The notes under the pieces are model-generated. The model worked only from the letters and a program-made list of their open reading frames with translations. It was not told the DNA's origin and made no database searches. DNA of 64,000 nucleotides. It comes from a virus. The stretch covers positions 1 through 64,000 of IMG/VR virus record IMGVR_UViG_3300032293_001439. One strand, given 5' to 3'. Of the stretch, positions 17,159-26,308 are shown in pieces (the stretch's first letter is position 1; each line of letters opens with the position of its first letter). A program made the position numbers and the translations under genes.

Positions 17159-18707
17159 TGATAAGTTAACTTGGCAATTATTTGCAGAAGGAAAAACCAA
17201 GGGTATCTTTCAGCTTGAAAGTAATCTAGGAAAATCTTGGGCTAAGAAATTAGCACCAACAAACATAGAAGAATTGTCTGCTCTTATTGCTATCATTAGG
17301 CCGGGAACATTGAAGGCGTATGTTGACGGCAAAAGCATGACACAGCACTATGTTGATAGAAAACATGGTCGAGAAGAAGTTACTTATTTACATCCAGCAT
17401 TAGAAGAAATATTGAAGTCAACCTATGGCGTTCTTGTGTATCAAGAACAGTCCATGCGTATTGCCCAAAAGATTGCTGGCTTCAATCTACAAGAGGCCGA
17501 CGTTCTTCGTAAGGCCATTGGAAAGAAAAAGGCTGATCTCATGAACGAGGTCAAGAAATCATTTATAGCGGGTGCTGAACGCATTGGAATGGTATCAAAA
17601 GAAGACGCAGAGCAGATATTCGGATGGATAGAAAAATCATCTAGATATGCATTTAATAAGTCTCATAGTGTGTCGTATGCTGTGTGTTCATATTGGAGTG
17701 CATATCACAAAGCCCATAACACAAAAGAATTCTTCTTATCTTATTTGTATTATGCAAACGAGAAGCAAGATCCACACCAAGAAATTTATGAACTAATATC
17801 AGAAGCAAAGCTATTTGATATTAAGGTCAAAACCCCAAGCATAGTAAATTATCACGATAAATTCAATATCAAAAATGATACAATTTACTTTGGTATAAAA
17901 GATATCAAATCATTAACTGGTAAAACCGGTGATAGCGTTGTGGAGAGCCTTGAAATAGTCAAGAAGGATTTGAATAAAAAAACAAAAGAGTTGACTTGGG
18001 TAGAAATACTATTATTCCTAAGTCCAAGCGTAAATTCTGCATCATTTAAAGCTTTAGCATCTATAGGGTTTTTCCGTGGATTCAAAGATAGCATTTCAAG
18101 AAATAAAGCCTTGTATGATTATGAGATCTTTAAATCTTTAACAAAATCAGAACATACTTGGTTAGTAACTAATTACAAGCAAAAACAGTGGAATAGTCTC
18201 GTAGAGGCTCTAACCGACTTAGCACCAACAAAAAAAGAGGGTGGAGGCACAAGCAAAGCTGACAGAAAACAAGTTATTCTTAATGAAATTCAGCTGCTTA
18301 ATAGTCCACCATATGACTTGAAAGATGATCCATCTTGGTTAATAGATCAAGAAGTAAAGTTTTTGGGTTGTCCAGTTAGTATGACAAAAGTTGAAACATC
18401 TGACACATCTGCCGCTAATACAACATGCAAAGACGTTGTAAATGGCAAGAAGGGCAAGAATTTGTGCATAGTAGCAAACGTGCAGCGTGTTGCGGATTAC
18501 AAAATAAAGAAGGGTGAATCTAAGGGACAAATGATGTCCTTTTTAACAATAGAGGACGAAACAGCAACCTTAGATAGTGTTATAATTTTCCCCAAAATTA
18601 AAGAGAAATACAAGTACATTCTTTATGAAGGGAATAATCTAATTTTTTGTGGATACGTCAATAATAATGACTCGTCTTTTATCATTGAACAAATTCATGA
18701 AACTTGA
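17148..18707 (+). CDS. dnaE (C-terminal fragment): DNA polymerase III alpha, C-terminal half (fingers, HhH, OB; split gene)
   Basis: This is the C-terminal half of the C-family polymerase. It opens with NYNDKLTWQLFAEGKTKGIF, then QLES, aligning just after the point where the first half ends. Roughly ten linker residues appear to be absent. The fingers contain AIIRPGTLKAYV, YVDRKHG, YGVLVYQEQSMRIAQKIAGF, LRKAIGKKK and FNKSHSVSYA. A C-terminal OB domain (CIVANVQRVADYKIKKGESK...MMSFLTIEDETATLDSVIIF) should bind ssDNA. ATGs at 17145 and 17148 are both possible starts. No intein or intron boundary is visible, so the halves must assemble as separate chains. Confidence 0.9.
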   Translation: MNYNDKLTWQLFAEGKTKGIFQLESNLGKSWAKKLAPTNIEELSALIAIIRPGTLKAYVDGKSMTQHYVDRKHGREEVTYLHPALEEILKSTYGVLVYQEQSMRIAQKIAGFNLQEADVLRKAIGKKKADLMNEVKKSFIAGAERIGMVSKEDAEQIFGWIEKSSRYAFNKSHSVSYAVCSYWSAYHKAHNTKEFFLSYLYYANEKQDPHQEIYELISEAKLFDIKVKTPSIVNYHDKFNIKNDTIYFGIKDIKSLTGKTGDSVVESLEIVKKDLNKKTKELTWVEILLFLSPSVNSASFKALASIGFFRGFKDSISRNKALYDYEIFKSLTKSEHTWLVTNYKQKQWNSLVEALTDLAPTKKEGGGTSKADRKQVILNEIQLLNSPPYDLKDDPSWLIDQEVKFLGCPVSMTKVETSDTSAANTTCKDVVNGKKGKNLCIVANVQRVADYKIKKGESKGQMMSFLTIEDETATLDSVIIFPKIKEKYKYILYEGNNLIFCGYVNNNDSSFIIEQIHET

Positions 18708-18732
18708 CAGTGTTTTTTTAGCTTGTTACATC
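18704..18732 (+). promoter_or_regulatory. Candidate sigma70-like promoter upstream of ssb
   Basis: A perfect TTGACA (18704-18709) overlaps the polymerase stop codon. Seventeen bases later comes TACATC, preceded by TG one base upstream (extended -10 form, TGtTACATC). The -10 itself matches consensus at only three positions. The 54-nt gap here is one of the largest in the left arm and precedes ssb and the glycan island, so a promoter is plausible. Confidence 0.35.
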
Positions 18733-18761
18733 TAAAATACTAAGATAGGAGAACTTTTGAG

Positions 18762-19073
18762 ATGAATATTTGTTCGTTTACTGGGTATCTTGTAGAAAAC
18801 CCAAGAATATCTATGTCTGGTGACATAGTAAGAGCTGATTTCGTAATGGTTGTCTATACATATAGAAAAACCAAAACTGGCGAAAAGAATAGAATTCCCA
18901 CATACATACATTGCGAGGCTTGGCACACTGGGGCGGAAACCCTTGAAAAATATGCCACCAAAGGAACGAAATTAGTAGTTCACGCCTCTGCAAAAAATAT
19001 CTCAAAAGAAGATGATCAAATAGTTTTTAGAATTAATGAGTTCGATTTCTGTAACCAAGACTTTGAAGATTAA
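18762..19073 (+). CDS. ssb: Single-stranded DNA-binding protein
   Basis: This 103-residue OB-fold SSB would coat ssDNA at the fork. Family features are NICSFTGYLVENPRI, then RADFVMVVYTYRK, the YIHCEAWHTGAETLEKYATK core, and TKLVVHASAKN. It is much shorter than bacterial SSB (about 170) and lacks the long Gly/Pro-rich linker. It ends in a short acidic stretch (CNQDFED) that may act as a minimal protein-interaction tip. AGGAG lies ten bases before the ATG. It follows the polymerase and precedes the glycan island. Confidence 0.9.
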   Translation: MNICSFTGYLVENPRISMSGDIVRADFVMVVYTYRKTKTGEKNRIPTYIHCEAWHTGAETLEKYATKGTKLVVHASAKNISKEDDQIVFRINEFDFCNQDFED

Positions 19074-19076
19074 AAA

Positions 19077-20735
19077 ATGAGAAAAAAAAGAATACTGTTC
19101 TGTAGCGAAGCCACGTTTTTAAATACTGGCTACGCAACCTATACTAGAGAAATACTCAATTATTTATACAGTACTGGTAAATATGAGTTGGCCGAATTGG
19201 CTTGCTATGGCGAAAAAAACGATCCAAGAGCAGCAAATATTCCTTGGAAGTTTTACGGAGTTATTCCTAATCAGCAATCTTCGGAAGAAGAAAAGAAGCA
19301 GTATCAATCTCATCCCATTGCTGCATTCGGTGAACTAATGTTTGAGCCTGTGTGCTTAGATTTTAAACCAGATGTTGTTTGCGACATCAGAGACTTTTGG
19401 ATGTTAGACTTTGAAGAACGTTCTCCATTTAGACCATTCTATAAGTGGTGCATTATGCCAACGGTGGATGCTAGACCACAGGCCAGACAGTGGGTAGCAA
19501 CTTATCAATCAGCGGATGCTTGCCTAACATACTCTGAATGGGCTGGCGATGTTCTTCAGTCTCAGTCTGGCGGCAAAATAAATTATTTGGGGATATCTCC
19601 ACCGTCAGCACATGCGGCGTATAAGCCACAAAACAAAAAAGAACTAAGAGCATCTATGGGTTTAGATGAAGATTGTTTCATAGTAGGAACAGTCATGAGA
19701 AATCAAAGAAGAAAATTATATCCAGATTTATTTGAAGCATTCAAGTTACTTCTATCCAAAGTAGACAATCCACACAAGTATTTCTTATATTGTCATACAA
19801 GTTATCCCGATTTGGGTTGGGATATACCAGAATTATTACAACAACACGGGTTGTCATCTAAGGTGTATTTCACATATATTTGTGGACAAACTGGCAAACC
19901 GTTCGTATCGCTATTTAGAGGAGCGGTCACACAATCTCCATATACAGGCAAATATGGCTCTACATTGTCGAATGTCAAGAACGGTGCAGAATATGAAGAT
20001 CTGTCTAAGATCATGAACATGTTCGATCTTTATGTTCAATATGCAAACTGTGAAGGGTTTGGATTACCACAAGTCGAAGCAGCAGCGTGTGGTGTGCCTG
20101 TAATGGCAACCGATTATTCCGCAATGGAAAGCGTTGTTAGAAACCTTGGAGGTATTCCGGTCAAGCCAAAAGCTTTATACAAAGAATTAGAAACGGGTTG
20201 CTTTAGAGCGGTTCCAGACAATGACCTTGCTTCTGATTTGATGGTAAATTTCTTTAAGTTATCTGAAGAAGAAAGACAAGCTTATGGTAGAACCACAAGA
20301 GAAGCTTTTGAAAAGCACTACCAGTGGAATAAAAGCGGTAAGGCTTGGGAAGATTATTTTGATAGCGTAGAGATTGTGCCAGAAGAATTTACTTGGAAAT
20401 CTCCACCAAGAATACGAAGACCAGAACAAAAACCAGATAATTTACCGCCAAATATAGAACACGATAAGTTAGCCAAGTGGTTAATCACTAATGTATTGTG
20501 CGAACCAGAAAGATTAAATTCTCATCTTGAAGCAAGGCTAATAAGAGACTTGATGTATAAAACTACTACATCGGTTACTGGTGGCATGTATTTTAATGAA
20601 AGTTCAGCAGCGTTTGATGGACAAATGGCACGAAACCCATTCGATTTTAACGCGGCATACAATTCTATGTTGGCTCTATGTAATAGAAGAAACTTTTGGG
20701 AACAAAAAAGAGCGGAGGCTTTCGATATAAAATGA
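19077..20735 (+). CDS. GT-B glycosyltransferase (GT4-like), long form
   Basis: This is a 552-residue putative glycosyltransferase. The N-terminal Rossmann domain begins ILFCSEATFLNTGYATYTRE. The C-terminal donor-binding domain has CEGFGLPQVEAAACGVPVMA (E-x7-E motif) followed by TDYSAMESVV. An extra C-terminal region (about 440-552) has no match I recognise and may bind the acceptor. It is the first gene of the island and ends in an ATGA overlap with another GT-B gene. Donor and acceptor are unknown. Confidence 0.85.
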   Translation: MRKKRILFCSEATFLNTGYATYTREILNYLYSTGKYELAELACYGEKNDPRAANIPWKFYGVIPNQQSSEEEKKQYQSHPIAAFGELMFEPVCLDFKPDVVCDIRDFWMLDFEERSPFRPFYKWCIMPTVDARPQARQWVATYQSADACLTYSEWAGDVLQSQSGGKINYLGISPPSAHAAYKPQNKKELRASMGLDEDCFIVGTVMRNQRRKLYPDLFEAFKLLLSKVDNPHKYFLYCHTSYPDLGWDIPELLQQHGLSSKVYFTYICGQTGKPFVSLFRGAVTQSPYTGKYGSTLSNVKNGAEYEDLSKIMNMFDLYVQYANCEGFGLPQVEAAACGVPVMATDYSAMESVVRNLGGIPVKPKALYKELETGCFRAVPDNDLASDLMVNFFKLSEEERQAYGRTTREAFEKHYQWNKSGKAWEDYFDSVEIVPEEFTWKSPPRIRRPEQKPDNLPPNIEHDKLAKWLITNVLCEPERLNSHLEARLIRDLMYKTTTSVTGGMYFNESSAAFDGQMARNPFDFNAAYNSMLALCNRRNFWEQKRAEAFDIK

Positions 20736-21850
20736 AACTTTTGTACATAGGACACTACAAAGAAAATAGCGGCTGGTCAAGAGCGGCTGTCGGATTAATC
20801 AAGGCTATACAAACTACAGATATAGACGTTGTTTGTAGAGACATAAAGCTAACAGAGGTACAGCCAGAACTAACAAAAGATATCTTAGAATTAGAGAAGA
20901 AAAATTTACAAGATATCGATTATTGTATCCAACACATCTTGCCTCATCACATAGTAGGGACTCAAAAATTTAAGAAAAATATTGGATATTTTGTATCGGA
21001 AACAGATTCTATAGGACTCCATAATTGGAGCAATAGTCTATCTTTACTAGATGAGATATGGGTTCCAAATCAAGATTCAAAAAATAATCTCATTAATGAT
21101 GGATTTGATGAGAAGTCTATAAGAGTAATACCACACGCTTTTGATTTAACCAAGTATATAGATACTAAAAATAGGCTTAGTTTTCATGGGAAAAATCACA
21201 CATTCAAATTTTATTTTGTTTGTGAAATCGATGACAGAAAGAATATTGAATCGATCATTAGATGTTTTCATTCAGAATTTAATTCTAATGAGCCTGTTCT
21301 TTTAGTTTTGAAGATAAAAAAGAATGGCGTTGATCAAGACCTTTTAAGGTCTGAAATGGGGAAAATTTGTGACAGAGTAAAGAATGAATTGAGATTACAC
21401 AAAAATTTAGACGGTTACAAAACAGAGATACTCATCACAGAGGACTTTACTGATGAACAAATGAACATACTGCATTTGTCTTGTGATTGTTACGTTGGTC
21501 CTACGCACGGAGAAGGATGGTCTATTCCAGCTTTTGACGCTATGTGCTTTGGCAATACCCCGATTTGTAGCAATGAAGGTGGTCCAAAAGAGTTTATAGA
21601 TCCAAATAACAAAAATACTGGATGGTTGATCGATGGAATAAAGGGCATTTGTAACCACAGAAATCCAGCTTTCCAAGATCTATTTACTGGACATGATAAT
21701 TGGTTTATTCCGAATGAGCTTGAAATTAAAAAAGCGATGAGATTTTATTACGAAAACAGGAAATCAAAAAATAAAGATGGCTTAAAGAGGGGCGAACAAT
21801 TCTCTTATCAAAAGGTCGGACAACTTATAAAGGAAGAATTAAATGGTTAA
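20732..21850 (+). CDS. GT-B glycosyltransferase
   Basis: This is a 372-residue GT-B protein. It begins MKLLYIGHYKENSGWSRAAV, with an acceptor-domain pattern. LDEIWVPNQDSKNNLINDGF and VIPHAFDLTKY precede a donor-domain segment, GPTHGEGWSIPAFDAMCFGN, then PICSNEGGPKEFI. The E-x7-type motif is present in a looser form (EGWSIPAFD). I start at the ATG at 20732, inside the previous stop, rather than at 20696. It is cotranslated with its neighbours. Confidence 0.83.
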   Translation: MKLLYIGHYKENSGWSRAAVGLIKAIQTTDIDVVCRDIKLTEVQPELTKDILELEKKNLQDIDYCIQHILPHHIVGTQKFKKNIGYFVSETDSIGLHNWSNSLSLLDEIWVPNQDSKNNLINDGFDEKSIRVIPHAFDLTKYIDTKNRLSFHGKNHTFKFYFVCEIDDRKNIESIIRCFHSEFNSNEPVLLVLKIKKNGVDQDLLRSEMGKICDRVKNELRLHKNLDGYKTEILITEDFTDEQMNILHLSCDCYVGPTHGEGWSIPAFDAMCFGNTPICSNEGGPKEFIDPNNKNTGWLIDGIKGICNHRNPAFQDLFTGHDNWFIPNELEIKKAMRFYYENRKSKNKDGLKRGEQFSYQKVGQLIKEELNG

Positions 21851-22841
21851 GTTCTCATCAAAAAGTATAATCGACGCTTGCAACAAAGAAGCTCCAGAAA
21901 AATACAATATTTTAACCTTTCCTACACATGAAAGATATGAGACACAGCTTTGCAAGACCGGCCACAACTTCTATTCATTTCATTTACCAGACTCAAAGAA
22001 GTGGAATACTTCTCAAGTAGGCATTCCAGAAAACTATCATATATTGCCAGAAAGCGACATTTGTCCATATATTGGTTATGATTTTATATTATCACAGAGT
22101 AAGTTTTGGCAATTCCAAGTAGCCAAACAAATACAGCAAATTATAAATGTTCCCATAATATCACTAGAGCATACTATTCCAACGCCTCAGACTATTTCTA
22201 GACAGCAATTATCACAAATGCAGTCAATGGTTGGCGATGTGAATGTGTTTATATCTGAGTATTCTGCTTTATCTTGGGGAATTGATAACAATACCGCTAT
22301 CATTCATCACGGTATAGACACCAATCAATTCACAAACTTAAACCTTACAAAAGAAGATCATATACTCACGGTCGCTAATGATTTTGTTAATAGAGATTAT
22401 TGCTTAAATTATAATGGCTGGAAGCGTGTAACAGACGGATTAAAGACAAAACTGGTAGGAGATACAAAGGGTTTATCTAAGCCAGCATCTTCTACAGAAG
22501 AACTAGTATTAGAATATAATACCTGCGCTGTATACTTTAATAGTTCCACACTAAGCCCCATTCCAACTTCTTTGTTAGAAGCCATGAGTTGTGGGTGTGC
22601 TGTAGTGTCTACGGCAACATGTATGATACCAGAAATTATACAAAACGGGGTCAATGGTTTTATATCCAATGATGAAAATAAACTCAAGGAATACTTGACT
22701 ACTTTATTATCAAACTCTGAATTAAGGGAACAAATTGGAAATAACGCTAGAAAAACAATAGAAACAAAATTTCCAGAACAGGCTTTTACTAACAAGTGGA
22801 ATAATATATTCCACAAAACATATGGGATATCAAAATTATGA
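21843..22841 (+). CDS. GT-B glycosyltransferase (GT4-like)
   Basis: This is a 332-residue GT-B protein. The first half has SLEHTIPTPQTISRQQLSQM, a motif seen in capsule-type transferases, and the hinge IIHHGIDTNQF. The second half has SPIPTSLLEAMSCGCAVVST, then MIPEIIQNGVNGFISND, the standard nucleotide-sugar-binding region. It overlaps the preceding gene by 8 bp and the following gene by ATGA. Specificity cannot be read from the sequence. Confidence 0.85.
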   Translation: MVKFSSKSIIDACNKEAPEKYNILTFPTHERYETQLCKTGHNFYSFHLPDSKKWNTSQVGIPENYHILPESDICPYIGYDFILSQSKFWQFQVAKQIQQIINVPIISLEHTIPTPQTISRQQLSQMQSMVGDVNVFISEYSALSWGIDNNTAIIHHGIDTNQFTNLNLTKEDHILTVANDFVNRDYCLNYNGWKRVTDGLKTKLVGDTKGLSKPASSTEELVLEYNTCAVYFNSSTLSPIPTSLLEAMSCGCAVVSTATCMIPEIIQNGVNGFISNDENKLKEYLTTLLSNSELREQIGNNARKTIETKFPEQAFTNKWNNIFHKTYGISKL

Positions 22842-23266
22842 AAGTTTACATATCAGAACATTTAGATAAGATTATAGAGGGCTTTAATACTATTCCGATA
22901 GTTTATGGTTCTGTAGACTTGGGCAGCATTCCAAACAATGGAGCGTCAGTTATAGTAGCAATAGATGCTTTGGATAGCATAAAGCAAGAAAATATAGCAG
23001 ATTTTATTCGTGGTATGGCAAGTAAAATGAGGATCAATGCAGTAATTCATCTTGGCGGATTGGATGCATACGCCTTAAGTAAAGACCTTATTAGCGGTAA
23101 AATAGACATAGAAGACTATAATAAGAGTGTTACAGGAAAGCTGGGAGTATATTCTTCACGGTACATTTGTGATTTAATACAGTCACAAAATCTAACAATA
23201 AATTCCGTTACTTTTAGAGGAAATAACTATGAAATCTCAGCAACAAGAATTATCAATCAAAACTAA
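22838..23266 (+). CDS. Methyltransferase-like small protein lacking a clear SAM site
   Basis: This 142-residue protein looks like the C-terminal half of a class I methyltransferase: VIVAIDALDSI resembles motif IV, NAVIHLGGLDAYALSKDLIS resembles motif VI, and a terminal beta-hairpin follows. There is no glycine-rich SAM-binding motif I. It may be a shortened, possibly non-catalytic partner, or a wholly different fold. It sits between a glycosyltransferase and a Cys-cluster protein, and the next gene overlaps it by 38 bp. Confidence 0.6.
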   Translation: MKVYISEHLDKIIEGFNTIPIVYGSVDLGSIPNNGASVIVAIDALDSIKQENIADFIRGMASKMRINAVIHLGGLDAYALSKDLISGKIDIEDYNKSVTGKLGVYSSRYICDLIQSQNLTINSVTFRGNNYEISATRIINQN

Positions 23267-23966
23267 CTGTAAGGATTGTGCTTTTGCAATCTATGATAAC
23301 AATACTCAGGTATCGTGCGAGTTTGATAGAGTAGCAAAATTTGGAGAAAAGGCTATACCAGCTTATGATGAGAATAAAGAATTTTATGTCATCGATACCC
23401 TGTGTTGCTACTATAGAGATAAGGAAAAGGGATATACGCCAGATGACAAGAACAAGGTAGTAGCCCAATCCTCAATATCATTTGATTTGATAGTTGATTG
23501 TAATGATTTATCTGAACAGAATAGAGATAGCGTCTTAGACTTTTTAGCTACCTATTTGTACTTTAAAAACAAGGTTAACATAGTATTAGCACATCAGTAT
23601 GATAAAAAAGAAGCCGTTAAGAGCCACGTTGAGTATATAGCTAGATCTTGTAAAGCACAGATCGGTATATCTATTTATCAAGATATGGATGAATTTTTGA
23701 ATGACTATGTTCTAAAAACAAAGAATCTATGTCACATAATTGTTAAGGATGCGAGTAAGATATCTAAAGATGTTCTGTTAAAAATCAATAGCTTTGTTAA
23801 TGATGATTTGGGTAAGTTCTTAGTAATCTCTCATGGCGACCATTTGTGCATAAGTAGTGTTGCTTATAAGCTTCAAAACATGAAAGTGACCACAAATGAT
23901 TATAATGCTAATGTTAACACAATTATCAAAGAATCCAAGGAACACAGGTTATATATAGAAATTTGA
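23229..23966 (+). CDS. Cys-cluster protein of unknown function in the glycan island
   Basis: This 245-residue protein opens with a probable metal-binding module: NCKDCAFAIYDNNTQVSCEF, an R-V-A-K-F segment, then TLCCYYRDKEKG (C-x2-C...C...C). The rest looks alpha/beta, with SFDLIVDCNDLSEQNRDSVL and NKVNIVLAHQYDKKEAV, resembling the first strands of a GT-A or Rossmann domain but without a DxD motif. AGAGGAAA precedes the ATG at 23229. Function is unknown. The Cys pattern suggests zinc or an Fe-S cluster. Confidence 0.65.
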   Translation: MKSQQQELSIKTNCKDCAFAIYDNNTQVSCEFDRVAKFGEKAIPAYDENKEFYVIDTLCCYYRDKEKGYTPDDKNKVVAQSSISFDLIVDCNDLSEQNRDSVLDFLATYLYFKNKVNIVLAHQYDKKEAVKSHVEYIARSCKAQIGISIYQDMDEFLNDYVLKTKNLCHIIVKDASKISKDVLLKINSFVNDDLGKFLVISHGDHLCISSVAYKLQNMKVTTNDYNANVNTIIKESKEHRLYIEI

Positions 23967-23967
23967 T

Positions 23968-24720
23968 ATGAAAACAAAATGCATAGTATCAGCTAAAAAG
24001 AAGGTAAAAGATAAAAAAGAAAAGACCACCCCAGATCTTATTACTGTAATTTTGCTATGCGATAGCTCTGGGTATAGAATGAAGTCCTACGGTCCAGTTT
24101 CTTTGATCGCAATAAATGATGTAAAATTAATAGATCTACAGATTCAATGTATTAGAAATGTATTTGAAAACTTTGAGATAATATTGTGTGTGGGATTTGA
24201 TGCTGAGAAAATATGTAAATATATTAGATCAGAACACGGCGACAAAAGAATAAGAATAGTGGAGAATCAATTACATAATGTATCTAACTCTTGTGAGAGT
24301 TTAAGATTGTCATTAAATAACACCACTAATAACAAAGTAGTTGTATGTGATGGGAATTTAATTCTAAACGAAGAATGCCTGAGAAACATAGACACAGATT
24401 GCTCATGCGTTCTAATAGAAGAAGATCCATGTGAAAACTTAGAAATTGGACTAAATATAGATGACAAAAAAATTGTACAGCATTTGTCGTATGGGGCGAA
24501 CAATACTTGGTCAGAAATATTCTTTCTCAATGGTTTAGAAATCATAGAATCATTGAGAAAAATAGTTACAAAATATGATAGTAAAACACGGTTCGTATTT
24601 GAGTCAATCAACGAGTTAATAAAAATGAAATACGAAGTCAAATCAATGTCGAATAAGAACAAAGTGATAAAAATAAACAACATAAAAATGTATCATTCTA
24701 TTAAGGGGAACAATGTATGA
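23968..24720 (+). CDS. Nucleotidyltransferase-like protein with degenerate active site
   Basis: This 250-residue protein has the layout of sugar-1-phosphate nucleotidyltransferases: VILLCDSSGYRMKSYGPVSL, DLQIQCIRNVFENFEIILCV, RIRIVENQLHNVSNSCESLR and NNKVVVCDGNLILNEECL. The first loop should be GxGxR followed by a conserved P-K. Here it reads SSGYRM and P-V, so the catalytic lysine is missing. The sequence shows fold similarity only. It may have a changed reaction, or be a regulatory or inactive relative. It is linked to the next gene by ATGA. Confidence 0.62.
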   Translation: MKTKCIVSAKKKVKDKKEKTTPDLITVILLCDSSGYRMKSYGPVSLIAINDVKLIDLQIQCIRNVFENFEIILCVGFDAEKICKYIRSEHGDKRIRIVENQLHNVSNSCESLRLSLNNTTNNKVVVCDGNLILNEECLRNIDTDCSCVLIEEDPCENLEIGLNIDDKKIVQHLSYGANNTWSEIFFLNGLEIIESLRKIVTKYDSKTRFVFESINELIKMKYEVKSMSNKNKVIKINNIKMYHSIKGNNV

Positions 24721-25571
24721 AAATTTTGATATCTGATTATTCATCTGAACATACAACAGAGCCTCTGTATCTAAATACCATATTCAATTCTATCGGATGT
24801 ACATCTATTTTGTGTCCACCAAATATGAGTATGTTTGACACCTTTGATATTACACAACCAAATTTATTTATCACGCATTTCTCAAAAATATCAAAAGACG
24901 TTGTAGCTTATCTAAAGGAGCGCAAAGATATTGATATTATTGTAAATGTAACTAATCTTAAACAAGATAGCCTAAATCAACTAGAGTCCACCCTATATGA
25001 GAATGGGATAAAGCCATTATTTTTCTTTGTAAACAACTACGATCATCAGCTAAAAGCTTCTAAAACAAATATCAATGTTGTATTGCACGGTGCTGATGTG
25101 CTGTTTGGCAATATCAACAAGATGTTTGATATAGACTGTGGAATCTTTGTAGACAAGTCAGAAAATCTTAAATCGATTGGAGAAACATATCACTATTTAT
25201 CCAATTCTCAGAAGATGGAAGATATTGCCGATATTGTTATGCCAAACCACAAGTTGACTCAGTTTTACCCAAGCTACAATAGAATCATTTTTAAGTACTT
25301 TAATAACATATTACCACAGGCGTTTTTTGATGCAGCGTACTATGGCAGGACTGTCTATTATGATATAGAGGATAGGTCTATCCTAGACATTCATCTACAG
25401 AAATTGTTCGGTGAATCTGGTCTATGTGTAGATCAAGATACTGGATGTGTTTCTCAAAGAATAAAGCAAAAACATACCTGTCTACACAGAGCAAAATCTT
25501 TATTATCTCAACTACCATGCAAAGTTTATACGGATAAACTACAAGCAATTATAGAGGAACAACTAAAATGA
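24717..25571 (+). CDS. Unknown alpha/beta protein, possibly GT-B-like
   Basis: This 284-residue protein begins ILISDYSSEHTTEPLYLNTI and has repeated strand-helix units (NLFITHFSKISKDVVAYLKE, NINVVLHGADVLFG). A late segment, LPQAFFDAAYYGRTVYYDIE, resembles the donor-site region of GT-B enzymes that recognise a position-specific gene-copy array (xxExxxxGxPV). No catalytic motif is certain. Position in the island supports a glycan-related role. Confidence 0.58.
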   Translation: MKILISDYSSEHTTEPLYLNTIFNSIGCTSILCPPNMSMFDTFDITQPNLFITHFSKISKDVVAYLKERKDIDIIVNVTNLKQDSLNQLESTLYENGIKPLFFFVNNYDHQLKASKTNINVVLHGADVLFGNINKMFDIDCGIFVDKSENLKSIGETYHYLSNSQKMEDIADIVMPNHKLTQFYPSYNRIIFKYFNNILPQAFFDAAYYGRTVYYDIEDRSILDIHLQKLFGESGLCVDQDTGCVSQRIKQKHTCLHRAKSLLSQLPCKVYTDKLQAIIEEQLK

Positions 25572-26308
25572 GCCTAGTCACAGTAATAATGAATTCTTAT
25601 AAGCGGCCTCATACAATTAGTGAGCAATATGAAGCTATTAAAAACCAAACGATAAAAGATATTTCCATTATGTGCTGGTTTAATTTTGATGAGGATTCAA
25701 GACGAGAAAATTACCCAACCGATTTTGTTCATAATGTTCCGTGTGCATTTTCTAATATAAATCTAGGAGTTTGGGCTAGATTTGCTTATGCTTTAAATGC
25801 TAATAGCAAATATATATGCGTAGTTGATGATGATACTATTTTTGGTAGCAAGTGGATAGAAAATTGTTTAAATACAATGACAACACACAGAGGTTTACTT
25901 GGTTGTCGTGGCGTAAGAATGGTGGGTGATGACTACAATCAATATCCAGCTTGCAAATACGAAAGCATTTGTGGAAATGAAAACATCGAACAGGTTGACA
26001 TAATGGGACACTGTTGGTTTTTTGAAAAAGAGTGGCTTAGAGCTTATTGGGCAGAAATGCCATATCAGTTGCCACCGTTTGGTGGAGAAGATATGCATTT
26101 TTCATTTGCTATACAAAAACACTTTGGCCTTAAAACATATGTTCCGCCACAACCAAAAGACGATAAAGAAATGTGGGGATCGATAAATCCTTCTAAGTAT
26201 GGTGAAGATATGGTGGCGACATCAAGAACCAAGGACGGATTCATTCAAGCAAACGCTTATTGGAATCATCTTTTGTCACAAGGCTATAAATTAGTGAAAG
26301 ATCAATAA
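25568..26308 (+). CDS. GT2-like glycosyltransferase (GT-A fold)
   Basis: This 246-residue GT-A protein has N-terminal LVTVIMNSYKRPHTISEQYE, a classic GT2 start with a KRP motif. The metal-binding acidic cluster is YICVVDDDTIFG (D87-D89), and an FGGEDMHFSFAIQKHFG segment lies near the catalytic side. It is small and lacks transmembrane segments, so it is probably a soluble transferase. It overlaps the upstream gene by ATGA and the epimerase gene by TAATG. Confidence 0.8.
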   Translation: MSLVTVIMNSYKRPHTISEQYEAIKNQTIKDISIMCWFNFDEDSRRENYPTDFVHNVPCAFSNINLGVWARFAYALNANSKYICVVDDDTIFGSKWIENCLNTMTTHRGLLGCRGVRMVGDDYNQYPACKYESICGNENIEQVDIMGHCWFFEKEWLRAYWAEMPYQLPPFGGEDMHFSFAIQKHFGLKTYVPPQPKDDKEMWGSINPSKYGEDMVATSRTKDGFIQANAYWNHLLSQGYKLVKDQ

